Under the pieces are notes generated by a model. The model was given only the letters and a program-made list of their open reading frames with translations, had not been told where the DNA came from and did no database searches. This document shows, piece by piece, positions 25,969 through 34,901 of a stretch of 64,000 nt of DNA. Source of the stretch: Gemmobacter lutimaris (GTDB lineage: Bacteria; Pseudomonadota; Alphaproteobacteria; Rhodobacterales; Rhodobacteraceae). The position numbers and the translations under genes were made by a program. Where the stretch lies: contig NZ_QXXQ01000007.1 of NCBI RefSeq assembly GCF_003570715.1, forward strand, positions 124,001 to 188,000. Reading direction: 5' to 3'. How positions within the stretch are numbered: the first letter of the stretch is position 1; each line of letters starts with the position of its first letter.

Positions 25969-28215
25969 ATGATCCGGCTGGCCCGTCTGCGGCGCCAGCG
26001 TCGGGTGCAGACCGCGATGACGCTGGGGCTGGTGGTGCTGGGGCCGGTGCTGGTCATCGCGACGCTGCTGGTTTTGGGGCCGCTGAACGATGGCGCCAGT
26101 TCCTCGTCACTTCGGGTCATCCTGCTTGCCGATTTTGTCTATGCGCTGGTGGTCGCCTCGCTGGTCATGGCGCGCGTGATGCGGATGATCGCAGACCGGC
26201 GGCGCCAATCGGCGGGGTCGGCCCTTCACCTGCGCCTGACCGGGGTTTTCGCGCTGGTGGCGCTGACGCCGACGGTTCTGGTGGCGGTCTTTGCCGTTCT
26301 GACGGTGAATGTGGGGCTGGAGGGCTGGTTTTCCGACCGGGTGCAACGGGTGGTCGGCACTTCTCTGGCTGCCGCCGAGGCCTATGAACGGGAACACCGC
26401 GAGGCGCTGTTGCAGGATGCGCAGGCGCTGGCGGCCTTTATCAACGTCACCAAGCAATCGACCTTCTTTCTGGAGGATGATCAGCTTCGCCCGGTGCTGA
26501 CCGATGCGCAGGAACGGGTGCAGCGCGGGCTGCGTGAGGCGTTTCTGGTCGATGGCGGCGGCGAATTGCGCACGCGGGGCGACAAATCCTATCTTTTCGA
26601 TTTCGAAAAGCCGACGCCGGACCAGATCGCCCGTGCCCAGAAGGGCGAGATCGTCATCATTCAGGATTGGGACAACAATGAGTTCCGCGCGCTGGTGCAT
26701 CTGGATGCCTTCGCGGACCGCTACCTTTACATCTCGCGCGAGGTGGATGGAAACCTGCTGAGCCTGCTGGACGAAACCAAGGAAACCGTCCGCTTCTACC
26801 AGCAGGTCGAAAAGGCGCGCGGGCGTATCCTGTTTGAATTCGGGCTGCTGTATCTGGGGTTCGCGCTGATCCTCATTCTGGCCTCGATCTGGCTGGGTCT
26901 CTGGTTCGCGGAACGGCTCAGCCGCCCGGTGGGGCGCCTGGCCTCGGCTGCCGCGCGGGTGGGCGAGGGCGACCTGAACGTGCAGGTGATCGAGGAAGAA
27001 GGCGACGACGAAATCGCCACCCTGGGCCGCGTGTTCAACACCATGACGCGCGAATTGAAGGGCCAGCGCGACGCGCTGATGGAAAGCCACCGGCAATCCG
27101 AACGGCGGCGTCGGCTGTTCGACAGCGTGCTGTCGTCAGTCACCGCCGGGGTGATCGGTCTGGATGCCGAGGGTGATGTGGATTTCGTCAACCGTGCTGC
27201 GGAACGGCTGCTGGATTTCCGCGAAGGTCAGGCCGACATGGCGCTGGCGGTGGCGGTGCCGGAATTCGCGGCACTGTTTGATCGCCTGCGTCAGGGGGGG
27301 GGCGCCGCGGTGCAAGAAGAAATCCGCCTGACGCGCAACGGCCGGATGGAAAGCCTGCTGGTGCGCATGGCCGTGCGGCGCAGCGACAGCGGCCGGCTCG
27401 AGGGCTTTGTGGTCGCCTTCGACGATGTGACCGAACTGGTCAGTGCGCAACGTATGGCCGCATGGGGCGATGTAGCGCGCCGCATCGCGCATGAAATCAA
27501 GAACCCGCTGACGCCCATCCAGCTTTCGGCGGAACGCATCAAGCGCAAGTTCCGCCCGTTGGTGGGTGATCAGGCGGCGGATCTGGATCAATATGCCGAG
27601 GTGATCGTGCGCCAGACCAATGACCTGCGCCGTATCGTGGACGAGTTTTCCAAATTTGCCCGCATGCCGGAACCCGATCGCCGCGAGACCGATTTGGTGA
27701 AGCTGGTGCGCGATGCGGTGGTCTTGCAGGACATGGGGCTGCCCGACGTGAAGCTGACCGCCGATCTGCCTGACGCGCCGCTTCTGATGGAGCTGGATGC
27801 CACCATGATCGGGCAGGCGCTGACCAACCTGATCAAGAACGCGGGCGAGGCGGTCGAGGGGCTGGTGGAAAAGGGCGCACCCGAGGGCTATCGCCCGGAA
27901 ATCCGCGTGGCGCTGGTGGTGGATGCGCAGGAGGCGCATATCACCATTGCCGATAACGGCATCGGCCTGCCGCCCGACCGCGCGCGGCTGTTTGAACCCT
28001 ATGTGACAACCCGCGACAAGGGCACCGGCCTTGGCCTGCCCATCGTCAAGAAGATCATCGAGGAACATGGCGGGGCGCTGGTGCTGACCGACGCCCCGCT
28101 GTTCGACGGAAATTCCCACGTCGGTGCCATGGCCGAAATCCGCCTGCCAAGGGCGGCAAGACAGGCACGCGGGCGGGGCAGAACAACGGCCACGGAAGGC
28201 CAGGAGGACGCATGA
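25969..28215 (+). CDS. ntrY: Membrane sensor kinase NtrY
   Basis: NtrY with NtrX forms a membrane two-component system linked to nitrogen and redox control in alphaproteobacteria. The 748-residue protein has three N-terminal helices, a periplasmic segment and a fourth helix (LYLGFALILILASIWLGLWF). HAMP, PAS, the HisKA phosphoacceptor AHEIKNPL (H508) and the HATPase boxes (NLIKNAGEA, DNGIGLP, GTGLGLPIV) follow. The ATG at 25969 suits the family N-terminus; the frame is open to a GTG at 25861. Its stop overlaps ntrX by 4 bp. The ligand is unknown. Confidence 0.94.
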   Translation: MIRLARLRRQRRVQTAMTLGLVVLGPVLVIATLLVLGPLNDGASSSSLRVILLADFVYALVVASLVMARVMRMIADRRRQSAGSALHLRLTGVFALVALTPTVLVAVFAVLTVNVGLEGWFSDRVQRVVGTSLAAAEAYEREHREALLQDAQALAAFINVTKQSTFFLEDDQLRPVLTDAQERVQRGLREAFLVDGGGELRTRGDKSYLFDFEKPTPDQIARAQKGEIVIIQDWDNNEFRALVHLDAFADRYLYISREVDGNLLSLLDETKETVRFYQQVEKARGRILFEFGLLYLGFALILILASIWLGLWFAERLSRPVGRLASAAARVGEGDLNVQVIEEEGDDEIATLGRVFNTMTRELKGQRDALMESHRQSERRRRLFDSVLSSVTAGVIGLDAEGDVDFVNRAAERLLDFREGQADMALAVAVPEFAALFDRLRQGGGAAVQEEIRLTRNGRMESLLVRMAVRRSDSGRLEGFVVAFDDVTELVSAQRMAAWGDVARRIAHEIKNPLTPIQLSAERIKRKFRPLVGDQAADLDQYAEVIVRQTNDLRRIVDEFSKFARMPEPDRRETDLVKLVRDAVVLQDMGLPDVKLTADLPDAPLLMELDATMIGQALTNLIKNAGEAVEGLVEKGAPEGYRPEIRVALVVDAQEAHITIADNGIGLPPDRARLFEPYVTTRDKGTGLGLPIVKKIIEEHGGALVLTDAPLFDGNSHVGAMAEIRLPRAARQARGRGRTTATEGQEDA

Positions 28216-29621
28216 GCAGCATTCTCATTGTCGATGACGAGCGCGACATCCGCGAGTTGATCGGGGACATCCTGCGCGACGAGGGGTTTCAGGTCAGGCT
28301 GGCGGCCAATGCCGACGACTGCATGGCCGAGATCAACGCCGAGCAGCCGGCGCTGATGATCCTCGACATCTGGCTGAAGGACAGCCGGATGGACGGGATC
28401 GACATCCTGAAAACCGTCAAGCGCGACAACCCGGATGTGCCGGTGGTCATCATCTCGGGCCATGGCAATATCGAAATCGCGGTGGCGGCGATCAAGCAGG
28501 GCGCCTATGACTTCATCGAAAAGCCCTTCAACATTGATCAGTTGATGGTGGTGGTCAGCCGCGCGATGGAAACCTCGCGCCTGCGCCGCGAAAACAGCGA
28601 ATTGCGGCGCCGCGATGTCACCTCGTCGGAAATGCTGGGCGGGTCTGTGGCCTTCCGGGGGCTGAAAAGCCAGCTCGACAAGGTGACCAAATCGAACGGC
28701 CGCGTCATGCTGACCGGCCCGGCCGGATCGGGCAAGGAACTGGCGGCGCGCTATATCCACACCCATTCCAACCGCACGGGCGCGCCCTTCGTCACCGTGA
28801 CTTCGGCCACCATCGAACCCGAGCGGATGGAGGAGGTGCTGTTCGGCCGCGAGACACCGGAACGCGGCGTTGAACCGGGGCTTTTGGAGCAGGCGCATGG
28901 CGGCATCGTCTATTTCGACGAGGTGGCTGACATGCCGCTGGGCACGCAATCGAAAATCCTGCGCGTGCTGGTGGAACAGCAATTCACCCGCGCTGGCGGG
29001 CAGGACAAGGTGCGCGTGGACCTGCGCGTGATCAGCTCCACCACCCGCGACCTGCGGGCCGAAATCGCCGCCGGACGCTTCCGGCAAGAGCTGTATGACC
29101 GGCTGAACGTAGTGCCGATCGCCGTGCCTTCGCTGGAGGAACGCCGCGATGACATTCCAGAACTCACCCGGCATTTCATCGACATGTTCCACCGCAGTCA
29201 GGGCCTGCCGCTGCGCGAACTGACGCAGGATGCCGAGGCGATGCTGCAAACGATGCTCTGGCCCGGCAACGTCCGGCAGTTGCGCAATGTGATCGAGCGC
29301 ATCCTGATCCTCGGCGACGGCTCCGGCCCCATCGAGGCGCGTGAACTGCCGGGTCAGGAAAGCGGCGGCAGCGATGACGGGCGGCTGGTGATCAGCGGTC
29401 AACTGGCGACCCTGCCGTTGCGCGAGGCGCGCGAGCTGTTCGAGAAGGAATACCTGCTGACCCAGATCAACCGTTTCGGCGGCAATATCAGCCGGACGGC
29501 GAATTTCGTCGGCATGGAGCGGTCAGCCCTGCATCGCAAGCTGAAATCGCTGGGCGTGGTCACCGGCGCCAAGGCGCGTGGCGCGGGCGAGATGGACGAG
29601 GATGACGAGGGCGAGGATTGA
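28212..29621 (+). CDS. ntrX: Response regulator NtrX
   Basis: NtrX is the partner of NtrY. The 469-residue protein has receiver Asp D52 (LMILDIW) and an AAA+ domain with Walker A GPAGSGKE (169-176) and Walker B IVYFDEV. A C-terminal Fis-type HTH (NISRTANFVGMERSALHRK) follows. In the loop where sigma54 activators have GAFTGA this protein has LFGRETPERGVEPG, so the canonical motif is missing. The C-terminal tail is highly acidic (MDEDDEGED). The ATGA overlap with ntrY shows coupling. It probably regulates sigma70 promoters, which is inference from the lost loop. Confidence 0.94.
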   Translation: MSSILIVDDERDIRELIGDILRDEGFQVRLAANADDCMAEINAEQPALMILDIWLKDSRMDGIDILKTVKRDNPDVPVVIISGHGNIEIAVAAIKQGAYDFIEKPFNIDQLMVVVSRAMETSRLRRENSELRRRDVTSSEMLGGSVAFRGLKSQLDKVTKSNGRVMLTGPAGSGKELAARYIHTHSNRTGAPFVTVTSATIEPERMEEVLFGRETPERGVEPGLLEQAHGGIVYFDEVADMPLGTQSKILRVLVEQQFTRAGGQDKVRVDLRVISSTTRDLRAEIAAGRFRQELYDRLNVVPIAVPSLEERRDDIPELTRHFIDMFHRSQGLPLRELTQDAEAMLQTMLWPGNVRQLRNVIERILILGDGSGPIEARELPGQESGGSDDGRLVISGQLATLPLREARELFEKEYLLTQINRFGGNISRTANFVGMERSALHRKLKSLGVVTGAKARGAGEMDEDDEGED

Positions 29622-29622
29622 G

Positions 29623-30177
29623 ATGCAGGCATATGCCATCGGGTTCGTCCTCCTGACCTCGGGTGCCGCGCTGGCCGAGCCGGCCTTTCCATTCGATCCT
29701 GACCGACTTTTCGCCGATCATGCTGCTCTGGTGGAACATCTGCCCGATGGCCGCGAGCGTCTGCAAATGCCAGGCGGAGTTGAGGTGACGCGGCGGGATG
29801 GCGATATCCAAGCCATTGATGGGTCAGGGAAAGGTGCAGTCGGCTGCGTGTTGTTGTTATTGTCCGAGTTGGAAGCGGCATTGCGCCTGTGTGATCCCCA
29901 TCCGGGGCCCGAATTGTCCGAGATGCAGAAACGCCTGGCACAAGTCATCAGCTTTTCCGCCAAGAACGCCTATCCACCAATATCAGAGAACGACCTGCGA
30001 GCCTTGCTTTCTGAACAGCTGGCAGCAAGACCGGCTGGGTTCTGCTCGGCCTTCACCCCAGAGAATGATCTCGATCTGGAGTCGATCAAGGCACATTTCC
30101 TGCGTGACCTAATACCCAGTTCATTGGATACTGTGCTGGAAACCCCACGTCTGCCGGTCATAAACCCCTGTTTCTGA
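29623..30177 (+). CDS. Secreted protein of unknown function between ntrX and trkA
   Basis: This 184-residue protein starts with a signal peptide (MQAYAIGFVLLTSGAALA, cleavage near residue 18). The mature part has four cysteines (VGCV, RLCD, GFCS, NPCF) that could form two disulphides in the periplasm. The ATG at 29623 lies 1 bp after the ntrX stop, with GAGG upstream, and the downstream trkA starts 71 bp later. By eye its base composition is lower in GC than its neighbours, and its codon use is less biased. It interrupts the otherwise conserved ntrX-trkA order. I do not recognise a family. Confidence 0.7.
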   Translation: MQAYAIGFVLLTSGAALAEPAFPFDPDRLFADHAALVEHLPDGRERLQMPGGVEVTRRDGDIQAIDGSGKGAVGCVLLLLSELEAALRLCDPHPGPELSEMQKRLAQVISFSAKNAYPPISENDLRALLSEQLAARPAGFCSAFTPENDLDLESIKAHFLRDLIPSSLDTVLETPRLPVINPCF

Positions 30178-30248
30178 CCCATTCCCCATCCTTGACCCCA
30201 TCGGCCACCCATGCCATGCCTTGACCCGATCAAGGCCGGGAGTTTCCG

Positions 30249-31625
30249 ATGAAGGTGATCATCTGCGGGGCGGGACAGGTGGGCTGGCAGATCGCCCGCC
30301 ATCTTTCAGGCGAACGCAACGATGTGACCGTGGTGGACATGAGTGCCGATCTGGTGCGCCGCGCCACAGAAACGCTGGATGTGCAGGGGATTACCGGCTT
30401 TGCCAGCTATCCTGATGTGCTGGACCGCGCAGGCGCCCGCGATGCCGACATGATCATTGCCGCCACCCATTCGGACGAGGTGAACATGGTCACCTGTCAG
30501 GTGGCCCATTCGGTGTTTGACGTGCCGCGCAAGATCGCGCGGCTTCGGGCACAGAACTATCTGGATGCGCTTTATTCCGATCTCTATCGCCGCGATCATC
30601 TGCCGATTGACGTGGTGATCAGCCCGGAAAAAGAGGTTGCCGAGGCCGCGATGCAGCGGCTGGCGGCGCCGACGACCTTCGACACCGAAAGCTTCTTTGA
30701 CGGCCGGGCGCAGCTTCTGGGCATCGTGCTGGCCGAGGATTGCCCGGTGCTGAACACGCCGCTGCGGCAGTTGAACGAACTGTTTTCCACCCTGCGTGCC
30801 ATCGTGGTGGGCGTGCGCCGTCAGGGTCGGCTGTTCACGCCCGAACCGGGCGACCAGTTGTTCGCGGAAGATCAGATCTATGTTTTCACCCATATCGACG
30901 ATGTGGGCCGCACGCTGGATATTTTCGGGAAGGCCGCGAAGAAACAGGAACGGGTGGTCATCATCGGCGGCGGCAATGTCGGGCTGGCGGTGGCCAAGGC
31001 GCTGGAGGCGCGGACCGACCGCATCCGCGCCAAGGTGATCGAGAAAAGCCGCGCCCGCGCCGAATTTGCCGCCGACAACCTTGAACGCACCATCGTTCTG
31101 AACGGCGATGGCATGGACATCGACCTGCTGATGGAGGCGGCAATCGACCGCGCCGACGCGGTGCTGGCGGTGACCGATGACGACAAGACCAACATGCTGG
31201 TCTCGGTCCGGGCGAAATCGGCCGGCTGTCCGATGGCGATTGCGCTGGTGAACGATCCGACACTGGTTCCGCTGATGGCGGAACTGGACATCGACGCCTA
31301 TATCAACCCGCGCGCCACCACTGTTTCGTCGATCCTGCGGCATATTCGGCATGGCCGGGTGCGTGCGATCTATTCCATTGGCGACGCCGAGGCCGAGGTG
31401 ATCGAGGCGCAGGTTCTGGGCACGTCGCCCCTGGCCGGGCGGCTGATCCGCGACATTGAATTCCCCGAGGGCGTGCTGGTCGGCGCGGTGATGAAGGGCG
31501 ACAAGGTGATGAAGCCGACAGGCGATCTGCGCATCGACGAGGGCGATGCCATCGCCATGTTTGCCATGGCCAAGGACGTGCCCGAGGTGGAGCGGCTGCT
31601 GCAAGTCTCCATCGACTTTTTCTGA
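30249..31625 (+). CDS. trkA: Trk system potassium uptake regulator TrkA
   Basis: TrkA is the cytosolic NAD(H)/nucleotide-binding gating ring of the Trk potassium channel-transporter. The 458-residue protein has two RCK halves. Each begins with a Rossmann motif (KVIICGAGQVGWQIA at the N-terminus and VVIIGGGNVGLAVAK near residue 237) and is followed by a TrkA_C domain. It is followed by trkH after 11 bp. The link of trkAH to ntrYX in one cluster is a known Rhodobacter arrangement. Confidence 0.97.
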   Translation: MKVIICGAGQVGWQIARHLSGERNDVTVVDMSADLVRRATETLDVQGITGFASYPDVLDRAGARDADMIIAATHSDEVNMVTCQVAHSVFDVPRKIARLRAQNYLDALYSDLYRRDHLPIDVVISPEKEVAEAAMQRLAAPTTFDTESFFDGRAQLLGIVLAEDCPVLNTPLRQLNELFSTLRAIVVGVRRQGRLFTPEPGDQLFAEDQIYVFTHIDDVGRTLDIFGKAAKKQERVVIIGGGNVGLAVAKALEARTDRIRAKVIEKSRARAEFAADNLERTIVLNGDGMDIDLLMEAAIDRADAVLAVTDDDKTNMLVSVRAKSAGCPMAIALVNDPTLVPLMAELDIDAYINPRATTVSSILRHIRHGRVRAIYSIGDAEAEVIEAQVLGTSPLAGRLIRDIEFPEGVLVGAVMKGDKVMKPTGDLRIDEGDAIAMFAMAKDVPEVERLLQVSIDFF

Positions 31626-31636
31626 GGGCGCGGCCA

Positions 31637-33157
31637 ATGCCGATGCGCCGCCTGCTGAACCTGCCGCTGCTGGTGATCCTGATGGGGATTGCGACGGCTG
31701 CGATGCTGGTGCCTGCGGGCTATGCCTTTGCCCATCGGGACTACCCGGTGGGCCGTGCCTTCGCCTATGCCACGCTGATCTTTTCGATTCTGACCGGCGT
31801 GATCGCGCTGGCCACCGCCAACCGCCAGCCCCGCGATGCGCGTCACAGCCATCTGAAGGCGCTGGTCGGGGCCTATCTGGTCTTGCCCCTCATGCTCGCC
31901 GTGCCGCTGAACGAGGCGGTGCGGGATACGTCATTTGTGAACGCCTGGTTTGAAATGCTCTCCAGCTTCACCACCACGGGCGCCACCGTCTATGAAATGC
32001 CGGGCCGCCTGTCGGATGCGCTGCATCTGTGGCGCGCACTGGTGGGCTGGCTGGGCGGGTTCTTCATCCTGCTCATGGGGGTTGCGGTGCTGTTGCCGAT
32101 GAACCTTGGCGGGATGGAGGTTCTGGCCGGGCGGGGCACACCGGGGGCCGGCGCACCGCAGATCACCCGCATCGCCGATCCGTCGCAGCGCGTGACCCGC
32201 TTCGCGGTGCAACTGTTTCCAGTCTATGCCGCTTTCACACTCGCACTATGGATCGGGCTTGTGATGCTGGGCGAAAGCGGATTTCGCGGGCTGTGCCTTG
32301 CCATGGCCACCATCTCGACCAGCGGTATCCTGCCCGGTGGCACGGCGGCGGTGACGGGGGCAGGCATACCCGGCGAAATCCTCATCGCATTGTTCCTGCT
32401 GCCCGCGATCACGCGCCGCGCCTATCCCGCCGGGCCGGGTCTGGCCGAAAGGGCGCGGTCCTTTCCGCATGACCCGGAACTGCGCATGGCTGCGGCCATC
32501 GTTATGGCGGTGACAGGCGTTCTGTTTCTGCGCCACTGGGTCGGCGCCATCGAGAATGCCGAAGGGCAGAACCTTGTTTCGTTCCTGCGGGTGCTGTGGG
32601 GAACGGCCTTCACCACGCTGTCTTTCCTTACCACCACCGGGCTGCCCTCGTCGCAATGGGCGGCAGCGCAGCTTTGGTCGGGGCTGGAAACCCACGGGCT
32701 GATCCTGCTGGGCCTTGCCATGATCGGGGGGGGCGTTGCCACCACGGCGGGCGGGGTAAAGCTGTTGCGCGTCTATGCGCTGTTCCGCCATGGCCAGCGA
32801 GAGATGGAGCGGTTGATCCATCCGCATTCCATCGGCGGGCAGGGCCCGGTGGCGCGACGCCTGCGGGGCGAGGGGGCGCGGCTGGCCTGGGTGTTCTTCA
32901 TGCTGTTCGCGGTATCCATCGCGGTCATCGTCGCGGCACTGACCCTGACCGGGCAAGGCTTTGATCAATCTCTGATCCTTGCGATTTCCGCGCTTTCCAC
33001 CACCGGACCGATCGCCAGTTTCGCGGGCGAAAGCCCTGTGCTGTTTTCGGCCCTTGGCACACCGGCCAAGCTGGTCCTTGGCTTCGCCATGGTGCTGGGC
33101 CGGGTCGAGGCGCTGGCCCTGCTGGCGCTTCTGGCACCCGAGCAGTGGCGGAAGTAA
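31637..33157 (+). CDS. trkH: Trk potassium uptake channel subunit TrkH
   Basis: This 506-residue inner-membrane protein forms the potassium pore with TrkA as gate. The four selectivity-filter glycines are visible in FTTTGATVYE, ISTSGILPG, LTTTGLPSS and LSTTGPIAS, each after a hydrophobic helix. The start at 31637 has only a weak purine stretch; an in-frame ATG two codons later is possible. It is in one transcript with trkA. A 138-bp gap, likely holding the hfq promoter, follows. Confidence 0.96.
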   Translation: MPMRRLLNLPLLVILMGIATAAMLVPAGYAFAHRDYPVGRAFAYATLIFSILTGVIALATANRQPRDARHSHLKALVGAYLVLPLMLAVPLNEAVRDTSFVNAWFEMLSSFTTTGATVYEMPGRLSDALHLWRALVGWLGGFFILLMGVAVLLPMNLGGMEVLAGRGTPGAGAPQITRIADPSQRVTRFAVQLFPVYAAFTLALWIGLVMLGESGFRGLCLAMATISTSGILPGGTAAVTGAGIPGEILIALFLLPAITRRAYPAGPGLAERARSFPHDPELRMAAAIVMAVTGVLFLRHWVGAIENAEGQNLVSFLRVLWGTAFTTLSFLTTTGLPSSQWAAAQLWSGLETHGLILLGLAMIGGGVATTAGGVKLLRVYALFRHGQREMERLIHPHSIGGQGPVARRLRGEGARLAWVFFMLFAVSIAVIVAALTLTGQGFDQSLILAISALSTTGPIASFAGESPVLFSALGTPAKLVLGFAMVLGRVEALALLALLAPEQWRK

Positions 33158-33295
33158 TGCCATTGTGGGCGATAACGGCCTGATTTTGGGGCTGGAATCT
33201 GACAGATTTGCCAGACATACTGATTCCGCTGCCTGACGGAACGACTGGGAAGGGGCGGCGGACAGAACCGCGCGACAAAAAAAGGCAATAAAAGA

Positions 33296-33529
33296 ATGGC
33301 TGCCGATAAACAAAATTTACAGGACGCTTTCCTGAATCATGTCCGGAAGGCGAAGGTTCCGGTCACCATTTTCCTGATCAACGGGGTGAAGCTTCAGGGC
33401 GTCATCACTTGGTTTGACAACTTCTGTGTCCTGCTGCGCCGCGATGGACAATCGCAGCTTGTTTACAAACATGCGATTTCGACCATCATGCCCGGTGCGC
33501 CGATCAATCTTTACGAGGGTGAAGACTGA
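33296..33529 (+). CDS. hfq: RNA chaperone Hfq
   Basis: Hfq is a hexameric Sm-like protein that pairs small RNAs with mRNAs. The 77-residue product has Sm1 ([21 protein letters not shown]) shortened here to its core, and Sm2 motif YKHAIST. The tail is short and acidic, as usual in alphaproteobacteria. A purine-rich AAAAAAAGGCAATAAAAGA stretch precedes the ATG. Its TGA overlaps the putative start of hflX, keeping the conserved hfq-hflX order. Confidence 0.98.
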   Translation: MAADKQNLQDAFLNHVRKAKVPVTIFLINGVKLQGVITWFDNFCVLLRRDGQSQLVYKHAISTIMPGAPINLYEGED

Positions 33530-34869
33530 TTTCTGACCTTCCAGAGGACGATGACAGTTTTTCCCTGCCGCCGCGTGACGGTGGGGCTGAACTGCATGAA
33601 ACCGCCGCACAGCCCACCAGGGCATGGATCCTGCACCCGGACATCCGGGCCGAGGCCAGTCGCCGCTTGCCGGAATTACGTTTGGCCGAGGCCGAATCGC
33701 TTGCGCTCGCTCTGCCGGGGATGGAGGTTCTGGGCGCCGAGGTCGTGCGCCTGCCGCGCGTGCATCCCGGCACGTTGTTCGGTTCCGGCAAGCTGGCCGA
33801 GCTGAAGGCGAAGTTCCACGCCGATGAGGTAGAGCTGGTGCTGATCGACGGGCCGGTCTCGCCGATCCAGCAACGCAATCTGGAAAAGGAATGGGGGGTC
33901 AAACTGCTGGACCGCACCAGCCTGATCCTTGAAATCTTCGCCGACCGCGCCCGGACACGCGAAGGGGTGTTGCAAGTGGAACTTGCGGCACTGTCGTATC
34001 AGCGCACGCGGCTGGTGCGGGCCTGGACCCACCTTGAACGCCAGCGCGGCGGTTTCGGCTTCGTCGGTGGCCCCGGCGAAACGCAGAAAGAGGCGGATCG
34101 CCGCGCCATCGACGATCAGGTGATCCGCATTCGCCGCCAGCTGGAAAAGGTGGTGAAAACGCGCGAGTTGCACCGCAGCGCCCGGCGCAAGGTGCCATTC
34201 CCGGTGGTGGCGCTGGTGGGTTATACCAACGCGGGCAAATCGACGCTGTTCAACCGGATGACCGGGGCCGAGGTGCTGGCCAAGGACATGCTGTTCGCCA
34301 CACTGGACCCGACCATGCGCGGCGTCACCTTGCCCTCGGGGCGCAAGGTGATCCTGTCGGATACGGTGGGCTTCATCTCGGACCTGCCGACGCAACTGGT
34401 TGCCGCTTTCCGCGCCACGCTGGAGGAGGTGCTGGAGGCCGATCTGATCCTGCATGTCCGCGACATCGCGCATCCCGAAACCGCCGAACAGGCGGCGGAT
34501 GTGGCCGACATCCTGCAAAGCCTTGGCGTGAAAGCGGAAACCCCGATGATCGAGGTCTGGAACAAGCTCGACCTGCTGGACCCCACCACGCATGAGGCCC
34601 TGCTGGCACAAAGCACGGCGCGCGAGGGGGTCTTTGCGGTGTCGGCCCTGACCGGCGAGGGGATTGCGACGCTGCTGGAGGCGGTCAGCCTTGCGTTCGA
34701 CGAGGAGAAAACGGACCGGAGCCTGACTCTCGGCTTTACCGAAGGACGCAAGCGGGCGTGGCTGCATGCAGAGGGAGTCGTGCAGGACGAACAGCCCGGA
34801 GATGATGGCTGGACAATCCGCGTGCGCTGGACCGCGCGACAGGAAAAGCGTTACCGCGATCTGCAGTGA
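33529..34869 (+). CDS. hflX: GTPase HflX; start codon non-canonical or uncertain
   Basis: HflX is a ribosome-associated GTPase that splits stalled ribosomes. It has the N-terminal HflX domain (LFGSGKLAELK, DGPVSPIQQRNLEK), G1 VGYTNAGKST, G3 DTVGF and G4 NKLD. The frame opens at 33523 after a TGA at 33520. The conserved N-terminal segment TRAWILHPDIR (from about 33616) lies upstream of the first conventional start, a TTG at 33667. No ATG, GTG or TTG occurs earlier in frame. I place the start at an ATT overlapping the hfq stop (TGATT); the CTG at 33526 is an alternative. If TTG 33667 is used, about 46 residues would be lost. Confidence 0.85.
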   Translation: MSDLPEDDDSFSLPPRDGGAELHETAAQPTRAWILHPDIRAEASRRLPELRLAEAESLALALPGMEVLGAEVVRLPRVHPGTLFGSGKLAELKAKFHADEVELVLIDGPVSPIQQRNLEKEWGVKLLDRTSLILEIFADRARTREGVLQVELAALSYQRTRLVRAWTHLERQRGGFGFVGGPGETQKEADRRAIDDQVIRIRRQLEKVVKTRELHRSARRKVPFPVVALVGYTNAGKSTLFNRMTGAEVLAKDMLFATLDPTMRGVTLPSGRKVILSDTVGFISDLPTQLVAAFRATLEEVLEADLILHVRDIAHPETAEQAADVADILQSLGVKAETPMIEVWNKLDLLDPTTHEALLAQSTAREGVFAVSALTGEGIATLLEAVSLAFDEEKTDRSLTLGFTEGRKRAWLHAEGVVQDEQPGDDGWTIRVRWTARQEKRYRDLQ

Positions 34870-34872
34870 AAC

Positions 34873-34891
34873 GGGCGGCCAGTGGCCGCCC
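34873..34891 (+). terminator. Hairpin after hflX, shared by the convergent repeat-protein gene
   Basis: A perfect stem GGGCGGCC-AGT-GGCCGCCC lies 3 bp after the hflX stop and 10 bp from the stop of the convergent gene. Downstream on the plus strand is GATCCGTTTCTT, a weak T-tract. Confidence 0.65.
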
Positions 34892-34901
34892 GATCCGTTT
34901 C

